A DNA stretch of 64,000 nt, from NCBI GenBank assembly GCA_947498355.1, contig CANMKA010000002.1, forward strand, positions 124,001-188,000, read 5' to 3'. Positions within the stretch are counted from its first letter, which is position 1; every line of letters starts with the position of its first letter. The position numbers and the translations under genes were made by a program. Of the stretch, positions 35,548-44,621 are shown piece by piece. Source of the DNA: an uncultured Paraglaciecola sp. GTDB taxonomy: Bacteria; Pseudomonadota; Gammaproteobacteria; Enterobacterales; Alteromonadaceae. The notes beneath the pieces were generated by a model, which was not told where the DNA came from, made no database searches, and worked only from the letters and a program-made list of their open reading frames with translations.

Positions 35548-38211
35548 TCAATGATTATCATTTCTGGGTTGAAGAAGCTTGGCTATAACACCAGTCCAGC
35601 CAGTTTGATGACTCGCGCCTAACCCGCGACCTGTATCACCGTCAAAGTATTCGTAAAACAAAATATTGTCTTTGCACAGAGGATCATTTTGTAAGAATGG
35701 GTAGTCTTCAAAAATTGCCCGCTTGCCTTCAGCGTTTTCTAAGAATAAGTGGCTTAACCGCTTACTGATCTCATCAGCAACTTGACACAGGTTCATTAGA
35801 TTTCCAGAGCCTGTTGGACACTCTACTTTAAAGCTGTCGCCGAAATAATGGTGAAATTTTTGCAAAGACTCTATTAGCAAGTAGTTAACCGGAAACCAAA
35901 TGGGGCCGCGCCAGTTAGAATTCCCACCAAATAAGTACGATTGTGATTCAGATGATTCATAACCCACTTGAATATTGATGTCATGATATTGGAAACTGTA
36001 AGGCTCGGCTTTGTGGCTTTTGGATAAAGAGCGGATACCAAAGGGCGATAAAAACTCAGTTTCATCTAGCATTCGTTCTAATATCTGGCGTAAGCGTTTT
36101 TCGTCTACTAAAGATAGTAAGTGGCGGCTTTTTGTTCCTCTGTTCTGCCATCCATAAACAAGGGAGTTTAGTTCAGGTCGATTGGTTAAATACCAATCCA
36201 TTCTCCGTTTAAATCCTGGTAGTTTATCTAACACTTCTTCGTCAAAAACTTCAACGGCATACAGAGGGATTAAGCCCACCATAGATCTGAGCTTCAATGG
36301 TATGAGTTGTCCATCGGGTAGTTGTAACTGGTCATAGAAGAATTTATCTTCTTTATCCCATAAGCCTGAGGTTTCGCCGCCAATATGTGTCATCGCTTCG
36401 GCAATGTGTAAGAAGTGTTCAAAGAATTTTGATGCTACGTCTTCATAGTTGTCATTGTGTAGGGCTAATTCAATTGAGATTCTAAGTAAATTGAGACTAT
36501 ACATGGCCATCCAGCTCGTACCGTCAGCTTGGTTTAAGTATCCACCTGTAGGCAAAGGACGGCTGCGGTCAAAAACCCCTATATTATCTAGTCCTAAGAA
36601 TCCGCCTTGAAAAATGTTATTGCCTTCTGTGTCTTTACGATTAATCCACCAAGTGAAGTTGATCATCAATTTGTGGAATACACGCTCCAAGAAGTCGATA
36701 TCTCCTTTACCATTGTTTTTTCTATCAATTTGGTAAACACGCCAACATGCCCATGCATGCACAGGAGGATTAACGTCACCAAAATTCCATTCGTAAGCGG
36801 GGAGTTGACCGTTTGGATGCATGTACCACTCGCGGGTTAGCAAGGTCAGTTGATCCTTAGCAAAATCACTGTCTAGCATGGCTAAAGGTAAACAGTGAAA
36901 AGCTAAATCCCATGCGGCGTACCAAGGGTACTCCCACTTATCAGGCATAGATATAACGTCTTCATTATATAAGTATGGCCAGTCTTCATTACGTCTTTTA
37001 GCGCGTTCTGGTGGGGGTTGGGTGCTATCACCTTCAAGCCATTGGCGAACACTAAAATGGTAAAACTGTTTTGACCAAATCATCCCTGCAAGTGCTTGAC
37101 GTTGCACGGTTTTTGCGTCGTCTTGGCTTATGTCGTGTTGTAAAGTATCGTAGTAAGCATCTGCATTTTCATTAAGGCGAGAGAGGATCTGCGAAAAATC
37201 ATCAAAGGGCTTATCCAACTGATGTGCAGAAAAGCGCGTTCTAAATACCTTAGTGCCTTTCCCTTCTACCGTACTTTTCCAAATGCCAGCAGACTTGGTT
37301 CCTGCATTCTCAGGGTTAACGGCAGCTAGGTTTTTATTCACGACATACTGGTGAAATGCATCTTTGTAGTAGGTACTTTTGACTGTGCATTGTGGGTGCT
37401 GGTGAATATTTGTAGCGTTATCAGCAAAAACAATTTCGTCTGGGTTATCTAGATACCAGTAATTTTCCCCTAAATCTTCATTTTGACTTTTAATCCCGTG
37501 TTCTTTGGTGAGTTGTAGCACGGGTTTTTCTGCCTCTTTATCCCAAGCCCATGTATTGCGATACCACATTTGAGGCATGACTGTTATGTCGTGGGCTTTT
37601 TCTGCTCGGTTGTGAACGGTAATTTGCATTAATATTTCACCGGGAGCAATTTGCCCATATTCGATATAAACATCGAAATAGCGGTTTTCTTCAAATATAC
37701 CTGTATCAGTTATCTCGTACTCGGGTAGGGCTTTATCTCTGCCTCGGTTTTTCTCGACAAGTGACGCATAAGGGAATGCACCTTGTGGATACTTATAGAG
37801 CATTTTCAAGTATGAATGGCTGGGTGTCGCGTCTAAGTAATAATAGAGCTCTTTTACGTCTTCTCCATGGTTACCTTCGTTATTGGTTAAGCCAAACAAA
37901 CGCTCTTTCAATATTGGATCATTGCCGTTCCAAAGTGCTAAACCAAAGCACAATCTTTGCCTGTGGTCGCTAAATCCCCCTAGGCCGTCTTCGCCCCATC
38001 TATACGCTCTGCTTCTTGCATGTTCATGAGGTAAGTAATCCCAGGCATCACCATGGCTACCATAGTCTTCGCGTACCGTTCCCCATTGTCTTTCACTTAG
38101 ATACGGCCCCCATCGTTTCCAGAGTTTAGTGCCATTTTTATGCTCGGCTAATTTTTCTTTTTCACTGGTATTTAAGTTAGATAAGTAGGGCGTATCGTTC
38201 ATATCAGGCAT
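35548..38211 (-). CDS. MGH1-like glycoside hydrolase (GH63-related)
   Basis: The 887-residue protein is a large cytoplasmic (alpha/alpha)6-barrel glycosidase related to mannosyl-oligosaccharide glucosidases. The barrel half (about 370-880) contains PWYAAWDLAFHCLPLAMLD, LPAYEWNFGDVNPPVHAWA and SNWRGPIWFPVNYLLIESL. These fit the active-site motifs of this group, with the catalytic acids likely the Asp in AAWD and a Glu in the second half. No signal peptide is visible. AAGGAA lies upstream of the ATG. It is upstream of the GMC operon on the same strand but 317 bp away. The substrate is unknown; an alpha-glucoside compatible solute or storage sugar is a guess. Confidence 0.82.
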   Translation of the reverse strand: MPDMNDTPYLSNLNTSEKEKLAEHKNGTKLWKRWGPYLSERQWGTVREDYGSHGDAWDYLPHEHARSRAYRWGEDGLGGFSDHRQRLCFGLALWNGNDPILKERLFGLTNNEGNHGEDVKELYYYLDATPSHSYLKMLYKYPQGAFPYASLVEKNRGRDKALPEYEITDTGIFEENRYFDVYIEYGQIAPGEILMQITVHNRAEKAHDITVMPQMWYRNTWAWDKEAEKPVLQLTKEHGIKSQNEDLGENYWYLDNPDEIVFADNATNIHQHPQCTVKSTYYKDAFHQYVVNKNLAAVNPENAGTKSAGIWKSTVEGKGTKVFRTRFSAHQLDKPFDDFSQILSRLNENADAYYDTLQHDISQDDAKTVQRQALAGMIWSKQFYHFSVRQWLEGDSTQPPPERAKRRNEDWPYLYNEDVISMPDKWEYPWYAAWDLAFHCLPLAMLDSDFAKDQLTLLTREWYMHPNGQLPAYEWNFGDVNPPVHAWACWRVYQIDRKNNGKGDIDFLERVFHKLMINFTWWINRKDTEGNNIFQGGFLGLDNIGVFDRSRPLPTGGYLNQADGTSWMAMYSLNLLRISIELALHNDNYEDVASKFFEHFLHIAEAMTHIGGETSGLWDKEDKFFYDQLQLPDGQLIPLKLRSMVGLIPLYAVEVFDEEVLDKLPGFKRRMDWYLTNRPELNSLVYGWQNRGTKSRHLLSLVDEKRLRQILERMLDETEFLSPFGIRSLSKSHKAEPYSFQYHDINIQVGYESSESQSYLFGGNSNWRGPIWFPVNYLLIESLQKFHHYFGDSFKVECPTGSGNLMNLCQVADEISKRLSHLFLENAEGKRAIFEDYPFLQNDPLCKDNILFYEYFDGDTGRGLGASHQTGWTGVIAKLLQPRNDNH

Positions 38212-38422
38212 ATAAGTTCCTTTATGGGGATTACAGACATATGTAATTGGCTCGGTTTATCACACTGTGATTTTAACGAGCAAAGGATGGGATGATTCCT
38301 GACCTCATATATTTTTTACCAGCAAGTTAGTGTATCTGCAAACAAATCCATGCATTTATTTAGGAATATATGTTCTTAAAATAACTATTATGAGATTAAT
38401 TATTTTTCAATCTAAGTATTGG

Positions 38423-38821
38423 CTAAATTTGAGGTGAGTCTGTCACTACGGGTTGGGTAGTTTGACAGTGCCAAATTTTAGCTACGATTAACCATTTATT
38501 GTTTTGATAGAGTAAATTTAAGTGATCGACAAAAAGGTTATCCATAGAGCAAAGTTGGACTTTAACCAATACGCTTTTAGTTGATAACCAGTCAATCATC
38601 AGTATTCGATCGTCTCTAACTTGTTTAATGCTCGCAGGTGAGGGACGAGAAGCTACGTCTTGCAAAAAACTCGATAGAGGGTCGACAAATATTTCTTGTT
38701 GTTCGGCGTCAAATAAATGAGCTTGAGGATGAAATACTTCAGACAGTAATTTATCGTCACAATCGTATATTGCGTCAAAGTATAGGCCGATAGTCTTGAT
38801 TAATTGTTGATGAATTTCCAT
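38423..38821 (-). CDS. NTF2-like fold protein (SnoaL / lumazine-binding type)
   Basis: The 132-residue protein has the cone-shaped NTF2 fold pattern: a first helix IHQQLIKTIGLYFDAIYDCD, the FHPQAHLFD strand, then long strands ending WLIVAKIWHCQ. No catalytic residues can be assigned. I chose the ATG at 38821, which has GAGG at the right distance; three more codons are open upstream from a GTG. It is a single gene whose function is unknown. Upstream, the 250-bp gap to mgtE shows no other feature. Confidence 0.75.
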   Translation of the reverse strand: MEIHQQLIKTIGLYFDAIYDCDDKLLSEVFHPQAHLFDAEQQEIFVDPLSSFLQDVASRPSPASIKQVRDDRILMIDWLSTKSVLVKVQLCSMDNLFVDHLNLLYQNNKWLIVAKIWHCQTTQPVVTDSPQI

Positions 38822-39071
38822 TGCAAGCACCTCAGGTTGATGTATGGAGTGCTATTATCAGTCAGTTCCCTGAGTCTTAAAACTGGCGTTGATGCCATAC
38901 TTCGATAATTTCAAGACAATAAAGGGAGGGCTGTTTTGCCTGAAAAGTCAAAAAAATACTGAGTTTACAAATATCTACTGTACCTTAGAGTCTTATCTAT
39001 TAGACTATAAATTATCGTGAAATTTAGCATCAACCCCATCCAGTCTTCCGAACTAAAAAGAGTCAGCACTT

Positions 39072-40427
39072 ATGCCAGAAACGTTTGAAAGCCAGAGTAC
39101 TAAAAGTCAATTAAATGCAATTAATGCTGCTCTAGTTGCTGGTGATACGCAGTCGGTGCAAGGCATGATATTGCAGCTTGCTCCTTGTGATATTGCATTA
39201 ATGCTTGAGTCTAGCCATTCGCGTTCGCGTAGTGATTTGTGGCAACTAATCGAACCTGATTTATACAGTGATGTACTTGAGGAGCTATCAGAAGATGTGC
39301 GAAATGGCATTATCGATAGCATGCAGCCAGAGAAAGTTACTGATGCCCTAGAAGAGATGGACACAGATGATCTGGTTGAAACCTTAAGTAGCCTGCCAGA
39401 TGCCGTCTCTCAAGATTTGTTGGCCACTTTGGATGAGCAGGATCGAATACGAGCTGAGTTAGCGCTTGCATACGGCGAAGGTACAGCCGGCTTTATAATG
39501 AATACAGATACTATCTCCCTTCGTCCAAAAATTAATGTTGATGTCACACTCAGATATTTGCGTCTTAAAGGTGATATTCCTGAACATACGGACACATTAT
39601 ATGTCGTTGACAGTGACGATAAGCTTATGGGGGGCGTGGCAATTACCCAATTGATCACGGCTGCTCCAGATACGCCTGTTGAAACCCTAATCAAAGATTC
39701 AGTGCCCATACCTGTCGAAATGGAAGAGGCTGAAGTCGCCAGTTTATTCGAACGTTATGACTGGTTGTCTGCCCCAGTTGTAGATAAACACAATCACTTA
39801 CTCGGGCGAATTACTATAGATGATGTGGTTGATATTATTCGTGAAGATGCCGAGCACTCCATGATGAGCATGGCGGGTTTAGATGACGAAGAAGATACCT
39901 TTGCACCTGTAATTAAAAGTACCCAAAGGCGCACACTTTGGCTTGGCGTTAATCTATTTACCGCCTTGATGGCGGCAGCAGTGAGTGACTTATTTGAGAA
40001 TACTCTGAGCGAGTTAGCTGTGTTAGCTATCTTAAATACCATAGTACCGAGTATGGGCGGAGTGGCGGGTAATCAAACCTTAACTCTGGTGATCCGAGGG
40101 ATGGCTCTTGGGCACGTCAGCTCTAGTAACGCTAGGTGGCTGGTAGGCAAAGAATTGGCCATCGGATTTCTAAATGGTGTAATTTGGGCGGTGCTTATTG
40201 CATCGGTTATTGCCTTATGGAAACAGGATTTCATGTTGGGTGTGGTGATTGCGTTTGCTATGTTAGTCAATATGATTGCAGCTGGATTAGCGGGTGCAAC
40301 TTTACCCATGATCATGCGCCGTTTAAACATTGATCCAGCCCTAGCGGGAAGCGTGATACTCACCACTATTACGGATGTTGTTGGTATTTTTACTTTTTTA
40401 GGTACTGCTACTTGGTTATTACTTTAG
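39072..40427 (+). CDS. mgtE: Magnesium transporter MgtE
   Basis: MgtE is an inner-membrane, Mg2+-gated magnesium channel. The 451-residue protein has the N-terminal helical domain (about 20-130, LEELSEDVRNGIIDSMQPEK), two CBS domains (about 135-255), a plug helix and five transmembrane helices from about 290. The signature PSMGGVAGNQTLTLVIRG and the late PALAGSVILTTITDVVG that line the pore are present. It is followed 7 bp later by a DMT-family gene, so the two form an operon. No M-box riboswitch was recognised upstream. Confidence 0.95.
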   Translation: MPETFESQSTKSQLNAINAALVAGDTQSVQGMILQLAPCDIALMLESSHSRSRSDLWQLIEPDLYSDVLEELSEDVRNGIIDSMQPEKVTDALEEMDTDDLVETLSSLPDAVSQDLLATLDEQDRIRAELALAYGEGTAGFIMNTDTISLRPKINVDVTLRYLRLKGDIPEHTDTLYVVDSDDKLMGGVAITQLITAAPDTPVETLIKDSVPIPVEMEEAEVASLFERYDWLSAPVVDKHNHLLGRITIDDVVDIIREDAEHSMMSMAGLDDEEDTFAPVIKSTQRRTLWLGVNLFTALMAAAVSDLFENTLSELAVLAILNTIVPSMGGVAGNQTLTLVIRGMALGHVSSSNARWLVGKELAIGFLNGVIWAVLIASVIALWKQDFMLGVVIAFAMLVNMIAAGLAGATLPMIMRRLNIDPALAGSVILTTITDVVGIFTFLGTATWLLL

Positions 40428-40434
40428 GTTTCAT

Positions 40435-41295
40435 ATGATTGGCTTACACACCCTGTTTTTTACGCTAGTTGCATTGTTTGCTTTTGCTGCCAATTCGGTA
40501 TTTTGCCGTTTGGCGCTAAATGATGAGCAAGTCGATCCCACTGTGTTCACGGCTATTCGTTTGCTGTCTGCCGCCTTGGTGTTATGGTTGGCCGTGATTG
40601 TAAAATCAGGTAATAAAACAAAACTCTCTTCTATGGGAAGCTGGCGAGGCGCTAGCTTACTGTTCATTTACGCTGCGTGTTTTTCCTTTGCCTATTTAAC
40701 CTTAAACACTGCTACTGGGGCTTTAGTGCTATTTGCTTGCGTGCAGTTTACTATGCTTAGTGCGGGTATCTTGGCCGGCAAAACATTGTCTGGAGTCGAA
40801 AAATTAGGTATTGGTATTTCAATCATTGGGTTTGTATATTTTGTGTTACCAGAACTCAGTACGCCCGGTGTAATAGGTTTACTATTAATGGCATGCTCTG
40901 GGGTTGCGTGGGGTGGGTATAGCTTACTCGGTGCTGGGTCTAAGTCACCATTGGCAGACACGGCGGGAAACTTTATCCGACTCGCTCCTGTGTCAATAGT
41001 AGGCTTGTTATTCGTGTTAACTCTGAGTTTTCCGCATTTATCTACTGCAGGCTTGCTCTATACCTTGGCATCAGGTGTGTTGGCCTCTGGCGCAGGATAT
41101 GCCATTTGGTATTATGTCTTGCCAAAGTTACAGCCAAGTGTGGCTGCGGTGAGTCAACTGTCTGTACCAATCTGGGCTGCGTTAGGTGGAGTAATATGGG
41201 TCGGGGAGAGTGTCACATCTCATTTGGTTACATCGAGTGGCCTCATTTTAGGCGGGATAGTACTCGTACTGGTGAAACGCGCTAAGAACAGCTAA
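40435..41295 (+). CDS. DMT-superfamily EamA transporter
   Basis: The 286-residue inner-membrane protein has ten predicted helices in two EamA repeats, with the second repeat opening near PGVIGLLLMACSGVAWGGYSLLG. It probably exports a metabolite or amino acid; the substrate cannot be read. It starts 7 bp after mgtE, in the same operon. Downstream lies the array of terminators at 41490-42258, the first of which is 195 bp from the stop codon. Confidence 0.88.
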   Translation: MIGLHTLFFTLVALFAFAANSVFCRLALNDEQVDPTVFTAIRLLSAALVLWLAVIVKSGNKTKLSSMGSWRGASLLFIYAACFSFAYLTLNTATGALVLFACVQFTMLSAGILAGKTLSGVEKLGIGISIIGFVYFVLPELSTPGVIGLLLMACSGVAWGGYSLLGAGSKSPLADTAGNFIRLAPVSIVGLLFVLTLSFPHLSTAGLLYTLASGVLASGAGYAIWYYVLPKLQPSVAAVSQLSVPIWAALGGVIWVGESVTSHLVTSSGLILGGIVLVLVKRAKNS

Positions 41296-41489
41296 ACATC
41301 CTAAAAAATAGAGCAAACCCTGAATCTGCTCGCTACATCAACTTTATTGTGACATTAAATAGCCTAACTCAATATGTTGATTCATATTTTGAGGGATTCA
41401 GACTTATTATTCTTTAATTAACAGAACTTTCTGAAAATCGTTGAGTCTTACTTCATGTGTTTACCTTCGAGTAAATTCATTGACCTTTT

Positions 41490-41516
41490 GCCCAGATTTT
41501 TTCTGGGCTTTTTTTT
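41490..41516 (+). terminator. Array terminator 1
   Basis: GCCCAGATTTTTTCTGGGC followed by eight T. It is the most likely end of the mgtE-DMT transcript. Confidence 0.85.
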
Positions 41517-41675
41517 GCCTACGATTCGTTAGTAAGCGTCGCCCTAGTAGTTGGGCCTGAAAAAACGAGTCTTATTCTCTATTTTAGATTTTTTGGGGTA
41601 TTGCTGAACTTTTATTGGCGAAGTACGGTCATATGTAGCGTGTGTTTTATTTTGTGTGTGTTCCTAGACTATTTA

Positions 41676-41702
41676 GCCCAGATTTTTTCTGGGCTTTTTT
41701 TT
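41676..41702 (+). terminator. Array terminator 2
   Basis: The same 19-base hairpin and eight T as terminator 1, preceded by the unit end GACTATTTA. Confidence 0.85.
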
Positions 41703-41859
41703 GTCTACGATTCGTTAGTAAGCGTCGGGCTAGTAGTTGGGCCTGAAAAAACGAGTCTTATTTTCTATTTTAGATTTTTTTGGGTATTGCTGAACTTTTA
41801 TTGGCGAAGTACGGTCATATGTAGCGTGTGTTTTATTTTGTGTGTTCCTAGACTATTTA

Positions 41860-41886
41860 GCCCAGATTTTTTCTGGGCTTTTTTTT
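41860..41886 (+). terminator. Array terminator 3
   Basis: An identical hairpin and eight T. It comes 184 bp after terminator 2, since that unit has lost two bases of a GT repeat (TGTGTGTG to TGTGTG). Confidence 0.85.
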
Positions 41887-42045
41887 GCCTACGATTCGTT
41901 AGTAAGCGTCGGGCTAGTAGTTGGGCCTGAAAAAACGGGTCTTATTCTCTATTTTAGATTTTTTGGGTTATTGCTGAACTTTTATTGGCGAAGTCCGGTC
42001 ATATGTAGCGTGTGTTCTATTTTGTGTGTGTTCCTAGACTATTTA

Positions 42046-42072
42046 GCCCAGATTTTTTCTGGGCTTTTTTTT
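42046..42072 (+). terminator. Array terminator 4
   Basis: An identical hairpin and eight T. Confidence 0.85.
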
Positions 42073-42231
42073 GTCTACGATTCGTTAGTAAGCGTCGCCC
42101 TAGTAGTTAGGCCTGAAAAAACGAGTTTTATTCTCTATTTTAGATTTTTTGGGTTATTGCTGAACTTTTATTGGCGAAACAGGGTCATATGTAGCGTGTG
42201 TTTTATTTTGTGTGTGTTCCTAGACTATTTA

Positions 42232-42258
42232 GCCCAGATTTTTTCTGGGCTTTTTTTT
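42232..42258 (+). terminator. Array terminator 5
   Basis: An identical hairpin and eight T, ending 17 bp before the stop codon of arcB on the other strand. Read on the minus strand it lacks a T-run, so it would not end arcB well. Confidence 0.85.
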
Positions 42259-42275
42259 GTCTAAATTAAACTGGC

Positions 42276-44621
42276 TTAATCATCAATTCCTTGCTCATTT
42301 AGCCAATTGAGTAATTGCTCTATGTCCTTATCTGTTGCGGCTATTAGCTGCTCCACCCAGTCGTGAACATTCTCCCACCATGCTGGATGATCTCCTTGTT
42401 GGATTTCATTGGCAAGCTTTTGTACTCGCGCAAGTCCAACTGAACCTGCCGCACCTTTAATTTTGTGAGCTTGAGAGCAGACTTCGTCTTTCTCGTCGGC
42501 ACTCAAGCTAAGTTGTAATATTTCCATATACTCAGGGATATTTTCTTGGAAAACGCCTACGCTAGTTCGCACCATTTCATGACCTATGGTATCTACCAGC
42601 ATTTGCAGCAGTTCTACATCGAGTATGGATTCTAGGGCAACATTTTTTGCTTGGGCTTTTGGCTTATGGGGCTCTGGTGTGTGATCGCAGAATAGGGCGT
42701 TAAAGACTTCGATAATTCGGCTTTTCTTGATGGGTTTAGCTATGACGTCATCCATGCCGTTATCTAAATATTCTTGTCGAGTTTTGATCACGTTAGCGGT
42801 TAGGGCAACAATACTGGTTTGCTCAACTAAACTCTCTTCGTGCATTGCGCTTGCGACTTCAAAGCCGTTCATATCAGGTAACTGAATATCCAACAATATT
42901 AAGTCGTATTCTTTGTCTCGGGCCATTTCTATCGCTTCGGTCCCCGTCATAGCCACATCTACATGTTGCCCAAGTTTTTCAAGTAGAGCTTTGGCTACCA
43001 TGACGTTTAATTCGATGTCTTCAACTAACAGGATTTCAAGGCCAGCTATACGTAGCTCTTCTACTTGAATGGGTTTATCACTGATAGTGAGAGGTAATTT
43101 CACGGTAAAACAGGTACCTCTTCCTTTTTGACTGTCGACCGAAATAGTCCCCTTCATTAACGATACCATTTGCTGACAAATCGCTAAGCCAATACCTGTG
43201 CCCGTGGCACTTTGATGCTCGGGTAGATTAACTTGGTAATACATGGCAAAAATCTTTTCGAGATCATCTTGCGGGATCCCAACGCCTGTGTCGCAAACTT
43301 TAAAAGTGACCATGTTAGTTTTTGCATCTATGACTTCAGACGACACTTCAAGAGAGACTGCGCCTTGCTGCGTAAACTTCACAGCATTAAATAGTAAGTT
43401 CCATAAAATTTGACGCAGCCTTGTGCCATCAACTTCTACTAAAGGTGGGAGTGGATCGATTATGTTGGCTTTAAACGCGAGTTCTTTATCTTTTGCGAGT
43501 AAGTCAATGATACTGCCGAGTTCGTTAGTAAAGTCGCGAAGTGATACAGTTTTTAGTGATAATTCGAGTCTATCTCTGTCAAGTCGGTCTAAGTCAATAA
43601 TATCGTTAAAAATATTACCTAAGGTAATGCCGCTAGCATATATAGTGCTGACCCAAGAAAACTGTTCTTCTGTGAGTTTTGTATCCCGTAACATGCGACT
43701 CAAACCCACTATTCCGTTTAGTGGTGTGCGCAATTCGTGGCTTATTGTGGCGATGAACTTAGTTTTGTCTTTGCTTGCCTTCGCTATGGCTTCTTCGGCT
43801 TGTTTACGTTCGGTTATGTCTCGACCAAACGCGAGTAGTCCTAAACGATTCTCATCTGCTCCGTAAAAAGGAACTTTGCGCATTTCAAAGTAACGACGTT
43901 TGCCGTCGGCAAAGCGCAACCAGAGCTCTTCTGTGATACTCATGTTGTGCTCGAGTACATCATTGTCACTTGCAACCACTTGGCTTGCGAGTTCTTCATC
44001 GTACACTTGGTGAGGCGTTAAGCCGATTAACTCTTCTTCTGTTTTGCCTGTCATTTGCTCGGCTACACGGTTACATCCGGCAAATTGGCCTTCTTCATTT
44101 CGGTAGTAAATTAAATCAGGAGATGCATCGATAATTGAACGGAGTAAGGTTGAAAGACGAAGAGCTTGTTGCTCTTTGGTAGACTTATCTTCGATCTCGC
44201 GCTCAAGATCAGAAAACATTTCTTCTCTTTCTTCTTGGGCGTTCTTACGTTGCTCGATTTCGTGGTTCAGTTGCTTGATGTTATTTTGCAACGTACGATT
44301 GAGTAGCTCGTCTTCTTCTCTCAATCTTTCTAACTCGGTCACGGCCTCTTTTAAATTCAGTCTAGATTGTTCTAACTGTTTGACTAATTCACTAAAAAAC
44401 CACAATACCCAAGGTGCGCTCAGTAATGCTAAAATAGTTGGACTGATAAAATCTTCTGCATAGACTTCACCGCTGATCAGTAAACGCATCAAGTATGAAC
44501 CCACAAACGTAAAAATCAGGCTAAGCATTACAAACAATATGCTAACTTTTACCGCTCCAAAGCGAATAATAAACCTAGCAAAACGAATTACCCACGGATC
44601 AACTGCGGTATTTTTTGGCAT
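42276..44621 (-). CDS. arcB: Aerobic respiration control sensor kinase ArcB
   Basis: This tripartite kinase senses the redox state of the quinone pool and phosphorylates ArcA. The 781-residue protein follows E. coli ArcB (778) in order: two membrane helices (about 24-48 and 58-78), a coiled coil with LNHEIEQRKNAQEE, a PAS domain (about 155-270), the kinase core with His295 in ISHELRTPLNGIVGLSRML, the ATPase region with GTGIGLAI, a receiver domain with LILLDIQLPDMNGF, and an Hpt domain with KIKGAAGSVGLARVQ. Cys183 (FAGCNRV) matches E. coli Cys180. The residue matching Cys241 is Tyr244 (GKRRYFEMRKVP). It is divergent from gltB, as in the arcB-gltBD order of E. coli. Confidence 0.94.
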   Translation of the reverse strand: MPKNTAVDPWVIRFARFIIRFGAVKVSILFVMLSLIFTFVGSYLMRLLISGEVYAEDFISPTILALLSAPWVLWFFSELVKQLEQSRLNLKEAVTELERLREEDELLNRTLQNNIKQLNHEIEQRKNAQEEREEMFSDLEREIEDKSTKEQQALRLSTLLRSIIDASPDLIYYRNEEGQFAGCNRVAEQMTGKTEEELIGLTPHQVYDEELASQVVASDNDVLEHNMSITEELWLRFADGKRRYFEMRKVPFYGADENRLGLLAFGRDITERKQAEEAIAKASKDKTKFIATISHELRTPLNGIVGLSRMLRDTKLTEEQFSWVSTIYASGITLGNIFNDIIDLDRLDRDRLELSLKTVSLRDFTNELGSIIDLLAKDKELAFKANIIDPLPPLVEVDGTRLRQILWNLLFNAVKFTQQGAVSLEVSSEVIDAKTNMVTFKVCDTGVGIPQDDLEKIFAMYYQVNLPEHQSATGTGIGLAICQQMVSLMKGTISVDSQKGRGTCFTVKLPLTISDKPIQVEELRIAGLEILLVEDIELNVMVAKALLEKLGQHVDVAMTGTEAIEMARDKEYDLILLDIQLPDMNGFEVASAMHEESLVEQTSIVALTANVIKTRQEYLDNGMDDVIAKPIKKSRIIEVFNALFCDHTPEPHKPKAQAKNVALESILDVELLQMLVDTIGHEMVRTSVGVFQENIPEYMEILQLSLSADEKDEVCSQAHKIKGAAGSVGLARVQKLANEIQQGDHPAWWENVHDWVEQLIAATDKDIEQLLNWLNEQGIDD

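Larger units (their letters stand above)
41490..42258 (+). repeat. Four tandem ~186-bp units bounded by five identical terminators
   Basis: Units start at 41490, 41676, 41860 and 42046 and the last terminator at 42232, giving periods of 186, 184, 186 and 186 bp. Each unit begins with the same hairpin and T-run. It continues through CTACGATTCGTTAGTAAGCG, a G/C-rich block near TAGTAGTTGGGCCTGAAAA, a T-rich middle, and CATATGTAGCGTGTGTT before the next hairpin. Units differ by scattered single bases, so duplication is not brand new. The array fills most of the 980-bp gap between the DMT gene and arcB, which converge on it. I know no named element with this layout. Confidence 0.92.

Noticed and set aside
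41601..42264. Two long hydrophobic open frames made of a repeating 62-residue unit
   Set aside because: The unit length 186 is a multiple of three, so any frame without a stop stays open across the repeats. The frames run through strong terminators, have no ribosome site, and are broken where one unit is 184 bp.
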